Below are positions 9,508 to 18,737 of a DNA stretch of 64,000 nucleotides, one piece after another. The stretch is from Pirellulales bacterium. GTDB lineage: Bacteria; Planctomycetota; Planctomycetia; Pirellulales; JAICIG01. Both the position numbers and the translations under genes were made by a program. The notes beneath the pieces were generated by a model that did not search any database, was not told the origin of the DNA, and saw only the letters and a program-made list of their open reading frames with translations. The stretch lies in assembly GCA_025927475.1 (NCBI GenBank), contig JAICLL010000006.1, positions 1 through 64,000 of the forward strand. Reading direction: 5' to 3'. How positions within the stretch are numbered: position 1 is the first letter of the stretch; the number at the start of each line of letters is the position of its first letter.

Positions 9508-11951
9508 GCGATCCACGCGATGACTTCCTGTTGGATTTGTTCCTGGAAGAGGCGCTGTCGGGCGTTCAGCCGCCGGATGTCTCGCAGAGGGTTTTGAGTG
9601 CCTTGGCAGCTCGCGCCGGCGCATCGCCGGCTGCGGGCGCCTCGGCGCCGCCCTCCCTGCGGCCGATTCCGCTGGCTGCGGAAGGGTCCAGAGGTCAGGG
9701 GTTGGAGATCGGCGACTCGCCGGTAGCCCCGGCCCTCGTGGCCGGCACACGCGACGCCCGGCGCGCACAGGCGAGGACGCTTACGCTACGAGTGTCGCTT
9801 GCCCTGGCGGCCAGTCTGCTCATGGCGGTCGGTGTCGTGTGGCGAGCGGCGCATCGCAACTCCCCGCAACTCGCGCAACAGGATGCTTCCGGCAAACGGG
9901 GCTTGCGGCAGGGGCACGACGAGCCACGCGAGGTTCGCGAGCAAGCACCGGTCACTCGCCATTCAGTCGCGCAGAATCTTGTAGCACCCGCCGCCAACGA
10001 CGCGTCGCTCGATCGCCGTTCGGCGAATCCGCCAGCAGACAACAGGCCGACCAACGATTCGCCGCAAAATGCGGCACCGCTGGCCGCCGCCGAGTCGGAT
10101 GCAGCGAATCGCCGTCCCGCCGACGAGCGTCATTCGCCGCCGAACGATTTACCGGATTCCAACGACTTCGAGCGCAGCGACTTCGACCGCAACGATCGAG
10201 AGGTTGTCGCGGCGTCGCTGGGGGCGGGGCTTTCTTCATCGGCCGCCAGCGATGCCGACGTGGTGGCCTACATCAACGGCGCGATTCGGGCACGCGCCCA
10301 AGAGGCCGGCATGCGGCTGTCGCCGCCGGCCACCGATGCCGAATGGTGCCGCCGCGTGCATCTCGATCTGATCGGCCGTATTCCCACGCTCGACGAACTG
10401 GAGTCGTTTCTGGTCGACAATGGGCCCAATAAGAGTGGGCCCAATAAGAGTGGGCCCAATAAGGATGGGCCCAATAAGAATGCGCGCCACAAGCGGGCCC
10501 GCCTGGTCGATCGCTTGCTGGGATACGAAGCCTCGCCGCCGCGCCGGCGCTCGGCAGGCCCGCAACACTTGCCGGCAGACCGTTACCTGGAAAGCTATGC
10601 CCGGTTCTGGACGGTTCTGTGGACCAATCTACTCATTGGCCGCAACGGCGGCATGGAGCCGAACAGCCCGGTCAACCGCGCGGCGCTCGAACAATATCTG
10701 CGGCGGTCGTTCCTGACGAACAAGCCGTACCAGCAGCTTGCCTATGAGCTGGTCGCGGCACGCGGCTCAAACCTGCCGGGCGAAGACGACTACAACGGGG
10801 CCGTCAATTTTCTGCTGGCTCACGTTCAAGACAAGTCCACGGCGGCCACCGCCAAAACGGCCCAGGTTTTTCTGGGCATGCAAGTGCAGTGCACGCAGTG
10901 CCACAACCATCCGTTCAACGACTGGAAGCAAAACCGCTTTTGGGAGTTGAACGCCTTCTTTCGCCAAGCCCAACCGACGCGCCAAATGCAGGGCGGCGAA
11001 GTGCGGCTCGTCCGGTTGGTCGATGAAGACTTTGCCGGCGAAAGCGGTGACGACCCCGACGAAGCCGAAATCTACTACGAACAGCGCAACGGCATTCTGC
11101 TGGCGGCGTATCCGACGTTTATCGATGGCACCGCCCTGGACCGCGACGGACGCGTGTCGCAGGTCGACCGCCGCCGCGAGCTGGCCCGGCTGATCGCCCG
11201 TAGCGATCAGTTGAATCTGGCGATCGTCAATCGGCTGTGGGCGCATTTTCTTGGCTACGGGTTCACCAAGCCGGTGGACGACCTCGGTCCGCACAATCCG
11301 CCGTCGCATCCCGAGTTGCTTGAACGGCTGGGGCGAGAGTTTGCCGCCGCCGGCTACGACCTGAAGCGGCTGATGCGGTGGATCGTGCTCAGCGAGCCGT
11401 ACAGCTTGTCGAGCAAGTTCGGGCCGAAGCAAGGCAATGCGGCCGACGATCCCTCGCAGGGCATGCCGCCGCTGTTCACCCATTTCTATGTGCGTCAGAT
11501 GCTGGCCGAGCAGCTTTACGATTCGCTGCTGGTGTCCACCGGCGCCCACCTGACCGAGGGCAATTATACCGAGCAGCAGCGCATTAAAGACGAGTGGTTG
11601 CGGCAGTTTGCCATTGCCTTCGGCACCGACGAAAATGACGAAGCCACCACTTTTGATGGCACGATCACGCAGACTTTGGTTATGATGAACGGCGAGCTGA
11701 CCCGCCGGGCCACCAGCGGCGAGTCGGGCAGTTTTTTGCACACACTCGCCCAGACGGGAGGGCGGAAAGCCAGCGAGCCGAAGGGGTATTTGAACCAGCT
11801 TTATCGCGCGGCCTTGGCCCGCTCGCCCTCGAACCACGAAATCCAGCTCGTGGGCGGCCTGCTCGACGCCCGCGACGACGATTCCGCCACCGTCCTGCAA
11901 GACGTGTGGTGGGCGCTGTTGAATAGCAATGAATTTATCCTAAATCACTGA
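9504..11951 (+). CDS. DUF1549/DUF1553 domain protein with anti-sigma-like N-terminus and single TM
   Basis: PLTADAEWCRRVHLDLIGRIPTLDE-type DUF1549 core (here SPPATDAEWCRRVHLDLIGRIPTLDELESFL), QVQCTQCHNHPFNDWKQ, DUF1553 motifs (RRRELARLIARSDQLNLAIVNRLWAHFLGYGFTKPVDDLGPHNPPSHPELL); N-terminal TM LTLRVSLALAASLLMAVGVVW. Confidence 0.9.
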   Translation: MSDPRDDFLLDLFLEEALSGVQPPDVSQRVLSALAARAGASPAAGASAPPSLRPIPLAAEGSRGQGLEIGDSPVAPALVAGTRDARRAQARTLTLRVSLALAASLLMAVGVVWRAAHRNSPQLAQQDASGKRGLRQGHDEPREVREQAPVTRHSVAQNLVAPAANDASLDRRSANPPADNRPTNDSPQNAAPLAAAESDAANRRPADERHSPPNDLPDSNDFERSDFDRNDREVVAASLGAGLSSSAASDADVVAYINGAIRARAQEAGMRLSPPATDAEWCRRVHLDLIGRIPTLDELESFLVDNGPNKSGPNKSGPNKDGPNKNARHKRARLVDRLLGYEASPPRRRSAGPQHLPADRYLESYARFWTVLWTNLLIGRNGGMEPNSPVNRAALEQYLRRSFLTNKPYQQLAYELVAARGSNLPGEDDYNGAVNFLLAHVQDKSTAATAKTAQVFLGMQVQCTQCHNHPFNDWKQNRFWELNAFFRQAQPTRQMQGGEVRLVRLVDEDFAGESGDDPDEAEIYYEQRNGILLAAYPTFIDGTALDRDGRVSQVDRRRELARLIARSDQLNLAIVNRLWAHFLGYGFTKPVDDLGPHNPPSHPELLERLGREFAAAGYDLKRLMRWIVLSEPYSLSSKFGPKQGNAADDPSQGMPPLFTHFYVRQMLAEQLYDSLLVSTGAHLTEGNYTEQQRIKDEWLRQFAIAFGTDENDEATTFDGTITQTLVMMNGELTRRATSGESGSFLHTLAQTGGRKASEPKGYLNQLYRAALARSPSNHEIQLVGGLLDARDDDSATVLQDVWWALLNSNEFILNH
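9723..9746. repeat. Dispersed palindromic repeat GTAGCCCCGGCCCTCGTGGCCGGC inside a CDS
   Basis: Same element at 21409-21432, 40290-40313 and twice at 46158-46207. Confidence 0.85.
10421..10480. repeat. In-frame 15-bp minisatellite (4 units) encoding (GPNKS)n
   Basis: tgggcccaataagag x4 with minor variants, within the DUF1549 domain. Confidence 0.95.
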
Positions 11952-11960
11952 GCAATCCAC

Positions 11961-11989
11961 GGAACGGCACCGAGTCCGTTCCCTACAGA
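11961..11989. repeat. Dispersed palindromic repeat GGAACGGCACSGAGTCCGTTCCCTACAGA
   Basis: GGAACGG...CCGTTCC stem; other copies at 2979-3006, 14921-14946, 48329-48366. Confidence 0.9.
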
Positions 11990-12023
11990 ACCACTAACCA
12001 CCAGCCCCTCCCGGAGTAGAGCC

Positions 12024-13328
12024 ATGTTTCGTTCGTCGTCCGTTCCCGCCGGCATGACCCGCCGCCACTTCATGCAGCACCTGGCCGGCGCGTCGGCCAT
12101 GGCCTTGCCCGCCATCAACTTTACCAACGCCCTGGCGGCCAGCGCCACCGAGCTGCGCAAGAAGCACAAGGCGTGCATCCTGCTGTGGATGGGCGGCGGA
12201 CCGAGCACGATCGACATGTGGGACCTCAAGCCCGGCGCCAACACCGGCGGGCCGTTTACCCCCATCGCCACTTCGGGCAACGCACAAATCTGCGAGCACC
12301 TGCCGATGATGGCCAAGCAGATGCACCACATGTCGATCATCCGTTCGATGAGCACGCGCGAGGCCGACCACAACCGGGGCCGCTATTACATGCACACCGG
12401 CTACGTGCCCAGCACCACCGTCGAGCACCCCAGCTACGGCGCGGTCATCTCCCACGAGCTGGCCGACCAGGTGCCGAACCTGGAGATTCCGCCGTTCGTC
12501 TCGGTGGGCGGCGGCAGCGTGGGACCGGGCTTTTTGGGCATGACGTACGCGCCGTTCGTGGTCGACACCAACGGCGACGTTCGCAACCTGAAGTTCGAGA
12601 TCGAGCAGTCGCGGCTCGAGCAGCGGCTGTTGACGCTCAAGGCCGTTGAGAAGAGCTTTGCCGACCAGGGCCGCGGCGACGCCCCCAAAGACCACGACAA
12701 AATCCTGGACAAAACCATTTCGCTGATGACCAGCAAGCAGATGGCCGCCTTCAAGGTCAATCAGGAACCCAAGGAAGTGCAAGAGCGCTACGGCGTCATC
12801 GCGGGCGCGGGCGGGCGGATGGGCGGCAACACCGGCTTTGCGCGGGGCTGCCTGATGGCCCGTCGTCTGGTCGAAGAGGGCGTGCCGTTTGTCGAAGTCG
12901 ATTTCGGCGGCTGGGACAATCACGCCGGCATTTTCACCACCTTTGAGAACAAGCTGCCGCAGCTCGACCAACCGATGAGCGCCTTGATCGAAGACCTCGA
13001 CCAGCGCGGCATGCTGGAAGACACGGCGGTGATTTGGATGGGCGAGTTCAGCCGCACGCCGCGCATCAACGGCACCACGGGCCGCGACCACTGGGCACGC
13101 GCCTGGAGCGTGGTGGTGGGCGGGGCCGGCATGAAGGGCGGCCAGGCCATCGGCGCCACCAACGAAGACGGCACCGAGGTGACCACCGATCCGTACACCT
13201 CGGAAGACGTGATGGCTTCGGTGCTGAAGGCCCTGGGCGTTTCGCTGGAGAAGAGCTTTACCAGCAAGAACAACCGGCCCATGAAAATCGCCAACAGCGG
13301 CAAGGTGATTAAAGAGCTGTTTGCGTAA
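12024..13328 (+). CDS. DUF1501 domain-containing (sulfatase-like) protein
   Basis: MTRRHFMQHLAGASAMALPAINFTNALA leader; KACILLWMGGGPSTIDMWDLKPG; GEFSRTPRINGTTGRDHWARAWSVVVGGAG. Confidence 0.93.
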   Translation: MFRSSSVPAGMTRRHFMQHLAGASAMALPAINFTNALAASATELRKKHKACILLWMGGGPSTIDMWDLKPGANTGGPFTPIATSGNAQICEHLPMMAKQMHHMSIIRSMSTREADHNRGRYYMHTGYVPSTTVEHPSYGAVISHELADQVPNLEIPPFVSVGGGSVGPGFLGMTYAPFVVDTNGDVRNLKFEIEQSRLEQRLLTLKAVEKSFADQGRGDAPKDHDKILDKTISLMTSKQMAAFKVNQEPKEVQERYGVIAGAGGRMGGNTGFARGCLMARRLVEEGVPFVEVDFGGWDNHAGIFTTFENKLPQLDQPMSALIEDLDQRGMLEDTAVIWMGEFSRTPRINGTTGRDHWARAWSVVVGGAGMKGGQAIGATNEDGTEVTTDPYTSEDVMASVLKALGVSLEKSFTSKNNRPMKIANSGKVIKELFA

Positions 13329-13801
13329 TGAACTTTGAGAATCCCTACGAATCGCCGCGTACTAACCCGACGAGGCACGCCGCCGCTTCCGCGGCGGCGG
13401 TTCGTTTGGTGTTTGTCTCGGTCGTAGCCGCCGTGGCTTTGACATCGCTCTCTAAAGTTGCTGGGGCCGCGGCCGTCAAGGTTGCTTTTCTCAGTGCGGG
13501 TCCAAGTCTCTTGTTCTTGGGCTTCGCTAAGAAAAAATGCAGCCCAACCGCATTTTGGTTGATTCTAGGGGCAGTCGGTGGAGCAGCGGTCACATTAGTC
13601 GCTGAATGTCTCATGAGCGCGAATCTTGCGGCGCAGCTCCGGCATATGTCGCCGTCGCCGATAGGCGACTGGACTAACAAGTCAAACGCGACCTACTTGC
13701 GGGACTCGATGTGGGCCGTGGGTGGCCCGATTATTGGAGCTTGTGCTGGCGCGCTGGCCGCTACGCCCCATTCGGAATTGCGGTCTCGTCTCGGTGCATA
13801 A
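13328..13801 (+). CDS. Hypothetical membrane protein ('NPYESP' N-terminal motif)
   Basis: MNFENPYESPRTNPT plus several hydrophobic segments; overlaps preceding stop (TAATG). Confidence 0.75.
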   Translation: MNFENPYESPRTNPTRHAAASAAAVRLVFVSVVAAVALTSLSKVAGAAAVKVAFLSAGPSLLFLGFAKKKCSPTAFWLILGAVGGAAVTLVAECLMSANLAAQLRHMSPSPIGDWTNKSNATYLRDSMWAVGGPIIGACAGALAATPHSELRSRLGA

Positions 13802-13898
13802 AACGGTGTTTCGAAAATGCCAATCTCGGAGTCGGTTGATTTCCTCAAGCAGAACCTTTGCAATCAAGTGAGCATTCGATTTCTTTGACTCCGCGCGC

Positions 13899-14783
13899 AT
13901 GTTGAGAATCTCGCTCACCATGATCGTTCGCAACGAAGCCGCGACCTTGCCACGCGCGCTGGCGAGCGTGGCCGATCTGGTTGATGAAATCGTGGTGGTC
14001 GATACCGGTTCGGACGACGGCACGCGCCAGATTGCCGCGGCGGCGCGCGATCGACACGGCGGGCCGGCAAAGGTCTGCGATGTTCGCTGGTGCGACGATT
14101 TTTCGGCCGCCCGCAACGAAAGCCTGCGGCAGGCTACGGGAGATTGGGTGTTTTGGCTCGATGCCGACGATTGGCTCGATGAACCAAACCGCCGAGCGCT
14201 CGCCGAGCTGTTGGCCGGACTGGGTGACGAAAACATCGTGTATCAGATGTTGCACACCAGCCCGGCGGCGGCCGATGGCGGCCATCCCGCCTCGGTGGCT
14301 CGGCAAGACCGGCTGTTTCGCAATCTGCCCGGCGTGGGTTGGCAGGGGCGAGTCCACGAGCAAGTCGTGCCGTCGGTGCTGCGGTCGAGCGGAACGGTGC
14401 GGCCCACGTCGATCGCCATCCTTCATTCGGGCTATGAAGACGCCGCAGTCCGGCAACAGAAGCTCGCCCGCAATTTGCGGCTGCTCGAAATGGACCACGG
14501 CGATCGCCCGGACGATCCGTATGTGCTCTTCTATCTCGGCATGACGCTGGCGATGTCGGGGCGCGTGGCCGAGGCGATCGGGCATTTGCAGCGCAGCCGG
14601 GAACTTTTGCCGCCGCGCTCGCGCTTTCTGCCGCGGCTGTTTTTGCTGCTCGCCGATTGCTGGCGGCTGATGGGCGAGGCCGATCGCGCGCTGCAAATCT
14701 GCCGCGAAGGACTGGCGGCGTTTCCGGAAGACGGGGAGATATCGCGGCTAGCGTCCGAGCTGACCAGCGGGAATCGGTGTTAG
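13899..14783 (+). CDS. Glycosyltransferase family 2 (with C-terminal TPR-like region)
   Basis: ISLTMIVRNEAATLPRALASVADLVDEIVVVDTGSDDGT; DWVFWLDADDWLDEPNR. Confidence 0.92.
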   Translation: MLRISLTMIVRNEAATLPRALASVADLVDEIVVVDTGSDDGTRQIAAAARDRHGGPAKVCDVRWCDDFSAARNESLRQATGDWVFWLDADDWLDEPNRRALAELLAGLGDENIVYQMLHTSPAAADGGHPASVARQDRLFRNLPGVGWQGRVHEQVVPSVLRSSGTVRPTSIAILHSGYEDAAVRQQKLARNLRLLEMDHGDRPDDPYVLFYLGMTLAMSGRVAEAIGHLQRSRELLPPRSRFLPRLFLLLADCWRLMGEADRALQICREGLAAFPEDGEISRLASELTSGNRC

Positions 14784-14813
14784 CGTTCAAGAGGATTGCG
14801 ACTCCGCCTGAGG

Positions 14814-14947
14814 TCTGTAGGGACTCCGTGCCCTTCCGCGGGTGGCGGCGCAACGTCGCCCCGTCCTTCGGCGGTTCGCGACAGAGCGGCGGAATGAAGT
14901 CGATTGGCAGTTCACGCCATCGGCACGGAGTCCGTTCCCTACAGACG
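14814..14947. repeat. MITE-like element with inverted terminal copies of the GGAACGG...CCGTTCC repeat
   Basis: ctgtagggactccgtgcc at the left end, ggcacggagtccgttccctacaga at the right end. Confidence 0.6.
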
Positions 14948-15011
14948 TCGAAGGTAAGAACTGCCGGTTTTGCTCATCAAAGTCGAGCAGACGTCTCGCG
15001 GAAGAACGACT

Positions 15012-15599
15012 TCACTCCGGGTTATCGAACAGCTCTTGCAGCCGCGGCGCCAATTCCGGCGGCAGTCGGTCGAGCCAATCGCGATCGATCAATCCGACAT
15101 CGATCAGGTCGTAAAGGTGCATCTGATCCTTGCGCCGGAACGAAGTCAGCTTCATGCGGACCAAGGCGTCGAGTTTCAACAAGCGGAATTGCTCGCCAGA
15201 CTCGCTCTCGTCGACACTCGGCGTCTCGGCAAGGTATTCCGGGCGGACCTTTTCCTCCGCAAAGACTACATGCACGGCATCACGCGCTTTTGCCTCGGGT
15301 CCGTCTAAGAATAGGTCGATTCCGGCCACATGCCGATGCACAAAACCGGCTGCCGCCAGGGCGAGGGCGGCGCGAGTCAGGTCAGACCGACGGAGCAAAA
15401 GATCAACGTCTTGAGTGTTGCGCACCGCGGCTTCATCGACGCGCGATACCCAAGCGGCCACCGCATTGCCGCCCACCACGGCATAGGGCACGCCCGCGGC
15501 CGCCAAAGCGCCGGCCGCGCGCAACAGCCGCTCGCGCACTTTTTCCACGGCTCGAATCATCCTTTCCCAAGAGACTTCGCCGAGTACCACGTCGCCCAT
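15012..15599 (-). CDS. Nucleotidyltransferase-fold protein (AbiEii/MNT-like)
   Basis: GVPYAVVGGNAVAAWVSRVDEAAVRNTQDVDLLLRRSDL matches GG-x-A...DxD nucleotidyltransferase signature. Confidence 0.7.
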   Translation of the reverse strand: MGDVVLGEVSWERMIRAVEKVRERLLRAAGALAAAGVPYAVVGGNAVAAWVSRVDEAAVRNTQDVDLLLRRSDLTRAALALAAAGFVHRHVAGIDLFLDGPEAKARDAVHVVFAEEKVRPEYLAETPSVDESESGEQFRLLKLDALVRMKLTSFRRKDQMHLYDLIDVGLIDRDWLDRLPPELAPRLQELFDNPE

Positions 15600-15713
15600 T
15601 GAATCCCAGCTCCCAACCTGCGGTTCGCCCGTCGCCGCCCTTAATTGTACCGCTTGGCTCTGTCGCCGTAACTGCCGTCACCGCATGGACATCGGATTAC
15701 TGTACATGCGCTA

Positions 15714-15741
15714 TTGACTCTGTACGCTCGTATATTATATT
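15714..15741 (+). promoter_or_regulatory. Candidate promoter of lexA: TTGACT-N16-TATATT
   Basis: -35-like 15714-15719 and -10-like 15736-15741, upstream of lexA ATG at 15790; overlapped by CTGTAC-N14-CTGTAC direct repeat at 15700-15725. Confidence 0.55.
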
Positions 15742-15789
15742 GAAGTCGGGCATTATCCAACCACGCTTGTCTGGAAAGGGATCGCGGCC

Positions 15790-16392
15790 ATGGCCAATCT
15801 TGAACGGTTGACGCAGCGTCAACGAGAAGTCTACGAGTTCATTCGCGAAAAGATTCGCAGCCGTGGCTATGGTCCCACGGTGCGCGAGATCGGCGCGAAT
15901 TTCGACATCAGCTCGCCCAACGGCGTGATGTGTCATCTCAAGGCATTGGAAAAGAAGGGGCTGATTCTGCGCGAGCCCAACATGTCGCGGGCGATCATGC
16001 TGGCCACCGAAAACGCCGACGGGCACGGCCTGCCGCTGGCCGGGCAGATTGCCGCCGGCGTATTGCACGAGGCGGTCGCGCAGAATGAGCGCATCGATTT
16101 CGGCGAGTTGTTCAACTCCGACGATCTGTTTGTGCTCAAGGTCAAGGGAGACTCGATGATCGAAGATCAGATCGCCGACGGCGACTTTGTGGTCATCAAA
16201 AAGCAACCCACGGCGACGCGCGGCCAGACCGTGGTGGCCCTGACCGACGACAACGAGGCCACGCTCAAGCGCTGGTATCCCGAAGGCAAGCGCATTCGGC
16301 TCGAACCGGCCAACCGCAGCATGAAGCCGATCTACGTGAATAACGCTCGTGTGCTCGGCGTGGTGGTTGGCGTGGTGCGCAAGGTGCGATAG
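15790..16392 (+). CDS. lexA: Transcriptional repressor LexA
   Basis: LTQRQREVYEFIREKIRSRGYGPTVREIGANFDISSPNGVMCHLKALEKKGLI; peptidase S24 region with VKGDSMIEDQIADGDFVVI. Confidence 0.96.
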   Translation: MANLERLTQRQREVYEFIREKIRSRGYGPTVREIGANFDISSPNGVMCHLKALEKKGLILREPNMSRAIMLATENADGHGLPLAGQIAAGVLHEAVAQNERIDFGELFNSDDLFVLKVKGDSMIEDQIADGDFVVIKKQPTATRGQTVVALTDDNEATLKRWYPEGKRIRLEPANRSMKPIYVNNARVLGVVVGVVRKVR

Positions 16393-16417
16393 CGGAGCAT
16401 TCGTTCAACTGCAGCCG

Positions 16418-16639
16418 TTATTGGTTCAAGGCCGCGATTTCAACATAAGTCGATTCACACTGTGGCTCCGGAATGGGTTGGCCATCGGCAGCCATGCCCT
16501 CCAAGTGGAATGCGATTGCGTCCTGCATTAGCGCCACCGTCTCTTCGCGGTCGGTGCCGGCGGCGACACATCCCTCGATGTCGGGGGAGTACGCTGAGTA
16601 GCCCGTGATGGTGGGTTCAAGAATGATGAGGTATCTCAT
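16418..16639 (-). CDS. HicB-like (UPF0150) antitoxin family protein
   Basis: MRYLIILEPTITGYSAYSPDIEGCVAAGTDREETVALMQDAIAFHLEGM. Confidence 0.85.
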   Translation of the reverse strand: MRYLIILEPTITGYSAYSPDIEGCVAAGTDREETVALMQDAIAFHLEGMAADGQPIPEPQCESTYVEIAALNQ

Positions 16640-16940
16640 GGCAGCAGCCCAGCTTGACGACGGATGCTTTTTAAAGTCTTCGGAGCTAAGATCGCCGCGG
16701 GATGCCCAGCTACCGTCACTAGCCCGGGTTATGTCGGATGCTTGAATTGCCGGTGACTTGATCGCTGTCGAGCGATATACCAACCGTCATTTTGATGACC
16801 TCGCGGACTGTCATTTCGTCTCAATCGCGTCGCGGCCTATCAATCAGCAAGTTCATTATAAGGCGCGCGAAGCACTGCGATAGCATGCCTGTTCGCGCCG
16901 GGGCATCGCCCAGGCTCTGCCCCAGCCACCGGTGCCGCGC

Positions 16941-18590
16941 CTATTCCGGCTCGCCGGTCTCGGTCCCCGGTGCTGTTGCCGGTTCCTCACCGCTGAGCCG
17001 CTGCTGCGCGCGCTCGACTTGGGGTTGCAGTTCGCGGTTGTCGCCGTAGAGCGTCACAATGCTGTTCCAGATTTTGCGGGCATCCATCCGCTTGCCCTCG
17101 CTATCGAGCCGGTCCGCGTCGTCGAGCCGCGCTTCGATGAGCGCCAGGCGGTCGCCCAGTTCGTCGGTCTGCGCCAGCAGCTCACGGGCGCGGCGCTCGG
17201 CAAGTTTCACAAACGGACGCTCTTTGCCTTCGGCCTGGATCAATTGCGGAATGCTTTGATATTTTTCCAACGCGGTCACGCGGTCGCCAAACTGCTCATA
17301 ACGCCGCGCATCGGCATAAAGCCGCTCGCCTTCGGTGTCGTACTTGCCGAATTTTTCGTGCGCGGCCAAACGTTTCTCGGCCCCGGCCATTTCGATCTGA
17401 TCGATCCACGCCCGTGCTTGCGGCGCGTGCTCGCTTTCGGGAAACCGCTTGAGCAGCGGCTCCAGGTAGCTATCGCGCGCCTGCTTCCACTTCACCTGGT
17501 CTTCGCTGGCCATCAGCCGTTCGGCTTTGGCGTAGAGTTCGGCCTCGCCGGGCGGCCAAAGCGACCAGGCCGCCGCGCCGACGACCAGCACCAGGCAGGC
17601 CGCCAGAAACCAGGCGCGTTCGTAGAACGGCGCGGTGTCTTTCTTGCGTTTTTTCTTGCGGCCGAGCAGCTTGCGCACTTCCTGCGTTTCGGCTTTTTCG
17701 CGCGGCACGCGAATTTTGCTGGGCCGGCCCTCGGCAGCTTGCCCGGCGACGCCGGCGCCGGTGGCGGCTTTCTGCCGGGCCTCGCCCAGCGCCTGCGCGA
17801 CCGCCGCGGCGTCGTGCGGTCGACGCAAGGGATCTTTTTCGAGTAATTGACCGATGAGCAAATCGAGCCACACCGGGCAGTCGAGCACCAACGAGGCCAC
17901 CCGCGGCGCCGGCTCCTCAAGATGCTGGAAGAGCATTTGCGCCGTCGAATCGGGGTTGAAGGGCAACTTGCCCGTCAGCAGCTCGAAGAGCACGCAACCC
18001 AGCGTATAAAGGTCGGTGCGGTGCGAGACGGGCGGCTCGCCGCGAATTTGTTCGGGCGACATGTAGGCCACGGTCCCCAGCGTGTGCTTGGCCGCGGTCA
18101 ACCGTTTGCCGTACTGCACGCGGGCGATGCCGAAGTCGGCGATTTTAATTTGGCCGTCTTCAGTCAGCAGCAGGTTGGCGGGCGTAAGATCGCGGTGGAT
18201 GACTCCCCAGTCGTGGGCGTAAGCCAGCCCCTCGCAGATTTGCAGTCCATAGTCGATCACCGCTTCCCACGGCAATCGCCCGCGCCGTTTGATCAGCCCG
18301 GCCAGCGAGCCGCCGGTCACCAACTCCATCACCAAATAGATGTCGTTGCCCTGCCGCCCGCCACCATAGCAGCGCACGATATGCGGATGCTTGAGGGCCT
18401 TGAGAATCTCCAGCTCGCGGGCAAACCGGGCGACGATGCGCTTGCTGCCAGCGGCTTTGGCCGAAAGGACCTTGATGGCGACGGCGCGGCGGCTCTCGGC
18501 GTGCGTGGCGCGGAACACCGTGCCCATGCCGCCTTCGCCCAGCCGTTCTTGCAACACAAACGGCCCAAGACGCCGCTGTTCGACACTCAT
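16941..18590 (-). CDS. Serine/threonine protein kinase with C-terminal TM and extracytoplasmic region
   Basis: LGEGGMGTVFRATH, VIHRDLTPANLLL, IADFGIARV, GTVAYMSPEQIRGE; TM AWFLAACLVLVVGAAAWSLW. Confidence 0.95.
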   Translation of the reverse strand: MSVEQRRLGPFVLQERLGEGGMGTVFRATHAESRRAVAIKVLSAKAAGSKRIVARFARELEILKALKHPHIVRCYGGGRQGNDIYLVMELVTGGSLAGLIKRRGRLPWEAVIDYGLQICEGLAYAHDWGVIHRDLTPANLLLTEDGQIKIADFGIARVQYGKRLTAAKHTLGTVAYMSPEQIRGEPPVSHRTDLYTLGCVLFELLTGKLPFNPDSTAQMLFQHLEEPAPRVASLVLDCPVWLDLLIGQLLEKDPLRRPHDAAAVAQALGEARQKAATGAGVAGQAAEGRPSKIRVPREKAETQEVRKLLGRKKKRKKDTAPFYERAWFLAACLVLVVGAAAWSLWPPGEAELYAKAERLMASEDQVKWKQARDSYLEPLLKRFPESEHAPQARAWIDQIEMAGAEKRLAAHEKFGKYDTEGERLYADARRYEQFGDRVTALEKYQSIPQLIQAEGKERPFVKLAERRARELLAQTDELGDRLALIEARLDDADRLDSEGKRMDARKIWNSIVTLYGDNRELQPQVERAQQRLSGEEPATAPGTETGEPE

Positions 18591-18737
18591 CGCATGCTCC
18601 CGGCGCTACGAGATGGCCGGGCCAGGAAGCAGCCCGCGAAACCCTCAACGCGACCGATCAGAAGATGACTCGATGCTAACAAACGGCGGCAACGCTGGCA
18701 AACTCGCGCCAGGCCAGCCAAGCGTAAAAGCGAGCGG

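Noticed and set aside
10421-10480. Short tandem array as CRISPR
   Set aside because: 15-bp units without spacers and in-frame within a CDS; no cas genes in window
10767-11900. 377-aa minus-strand ORF
   Set aside because: Antisense shadow of the DUF1549 gene
11994-13091. 365-aa minus-strand ORF
   Set aside because: Antisense shadow of the DUF1501 gene
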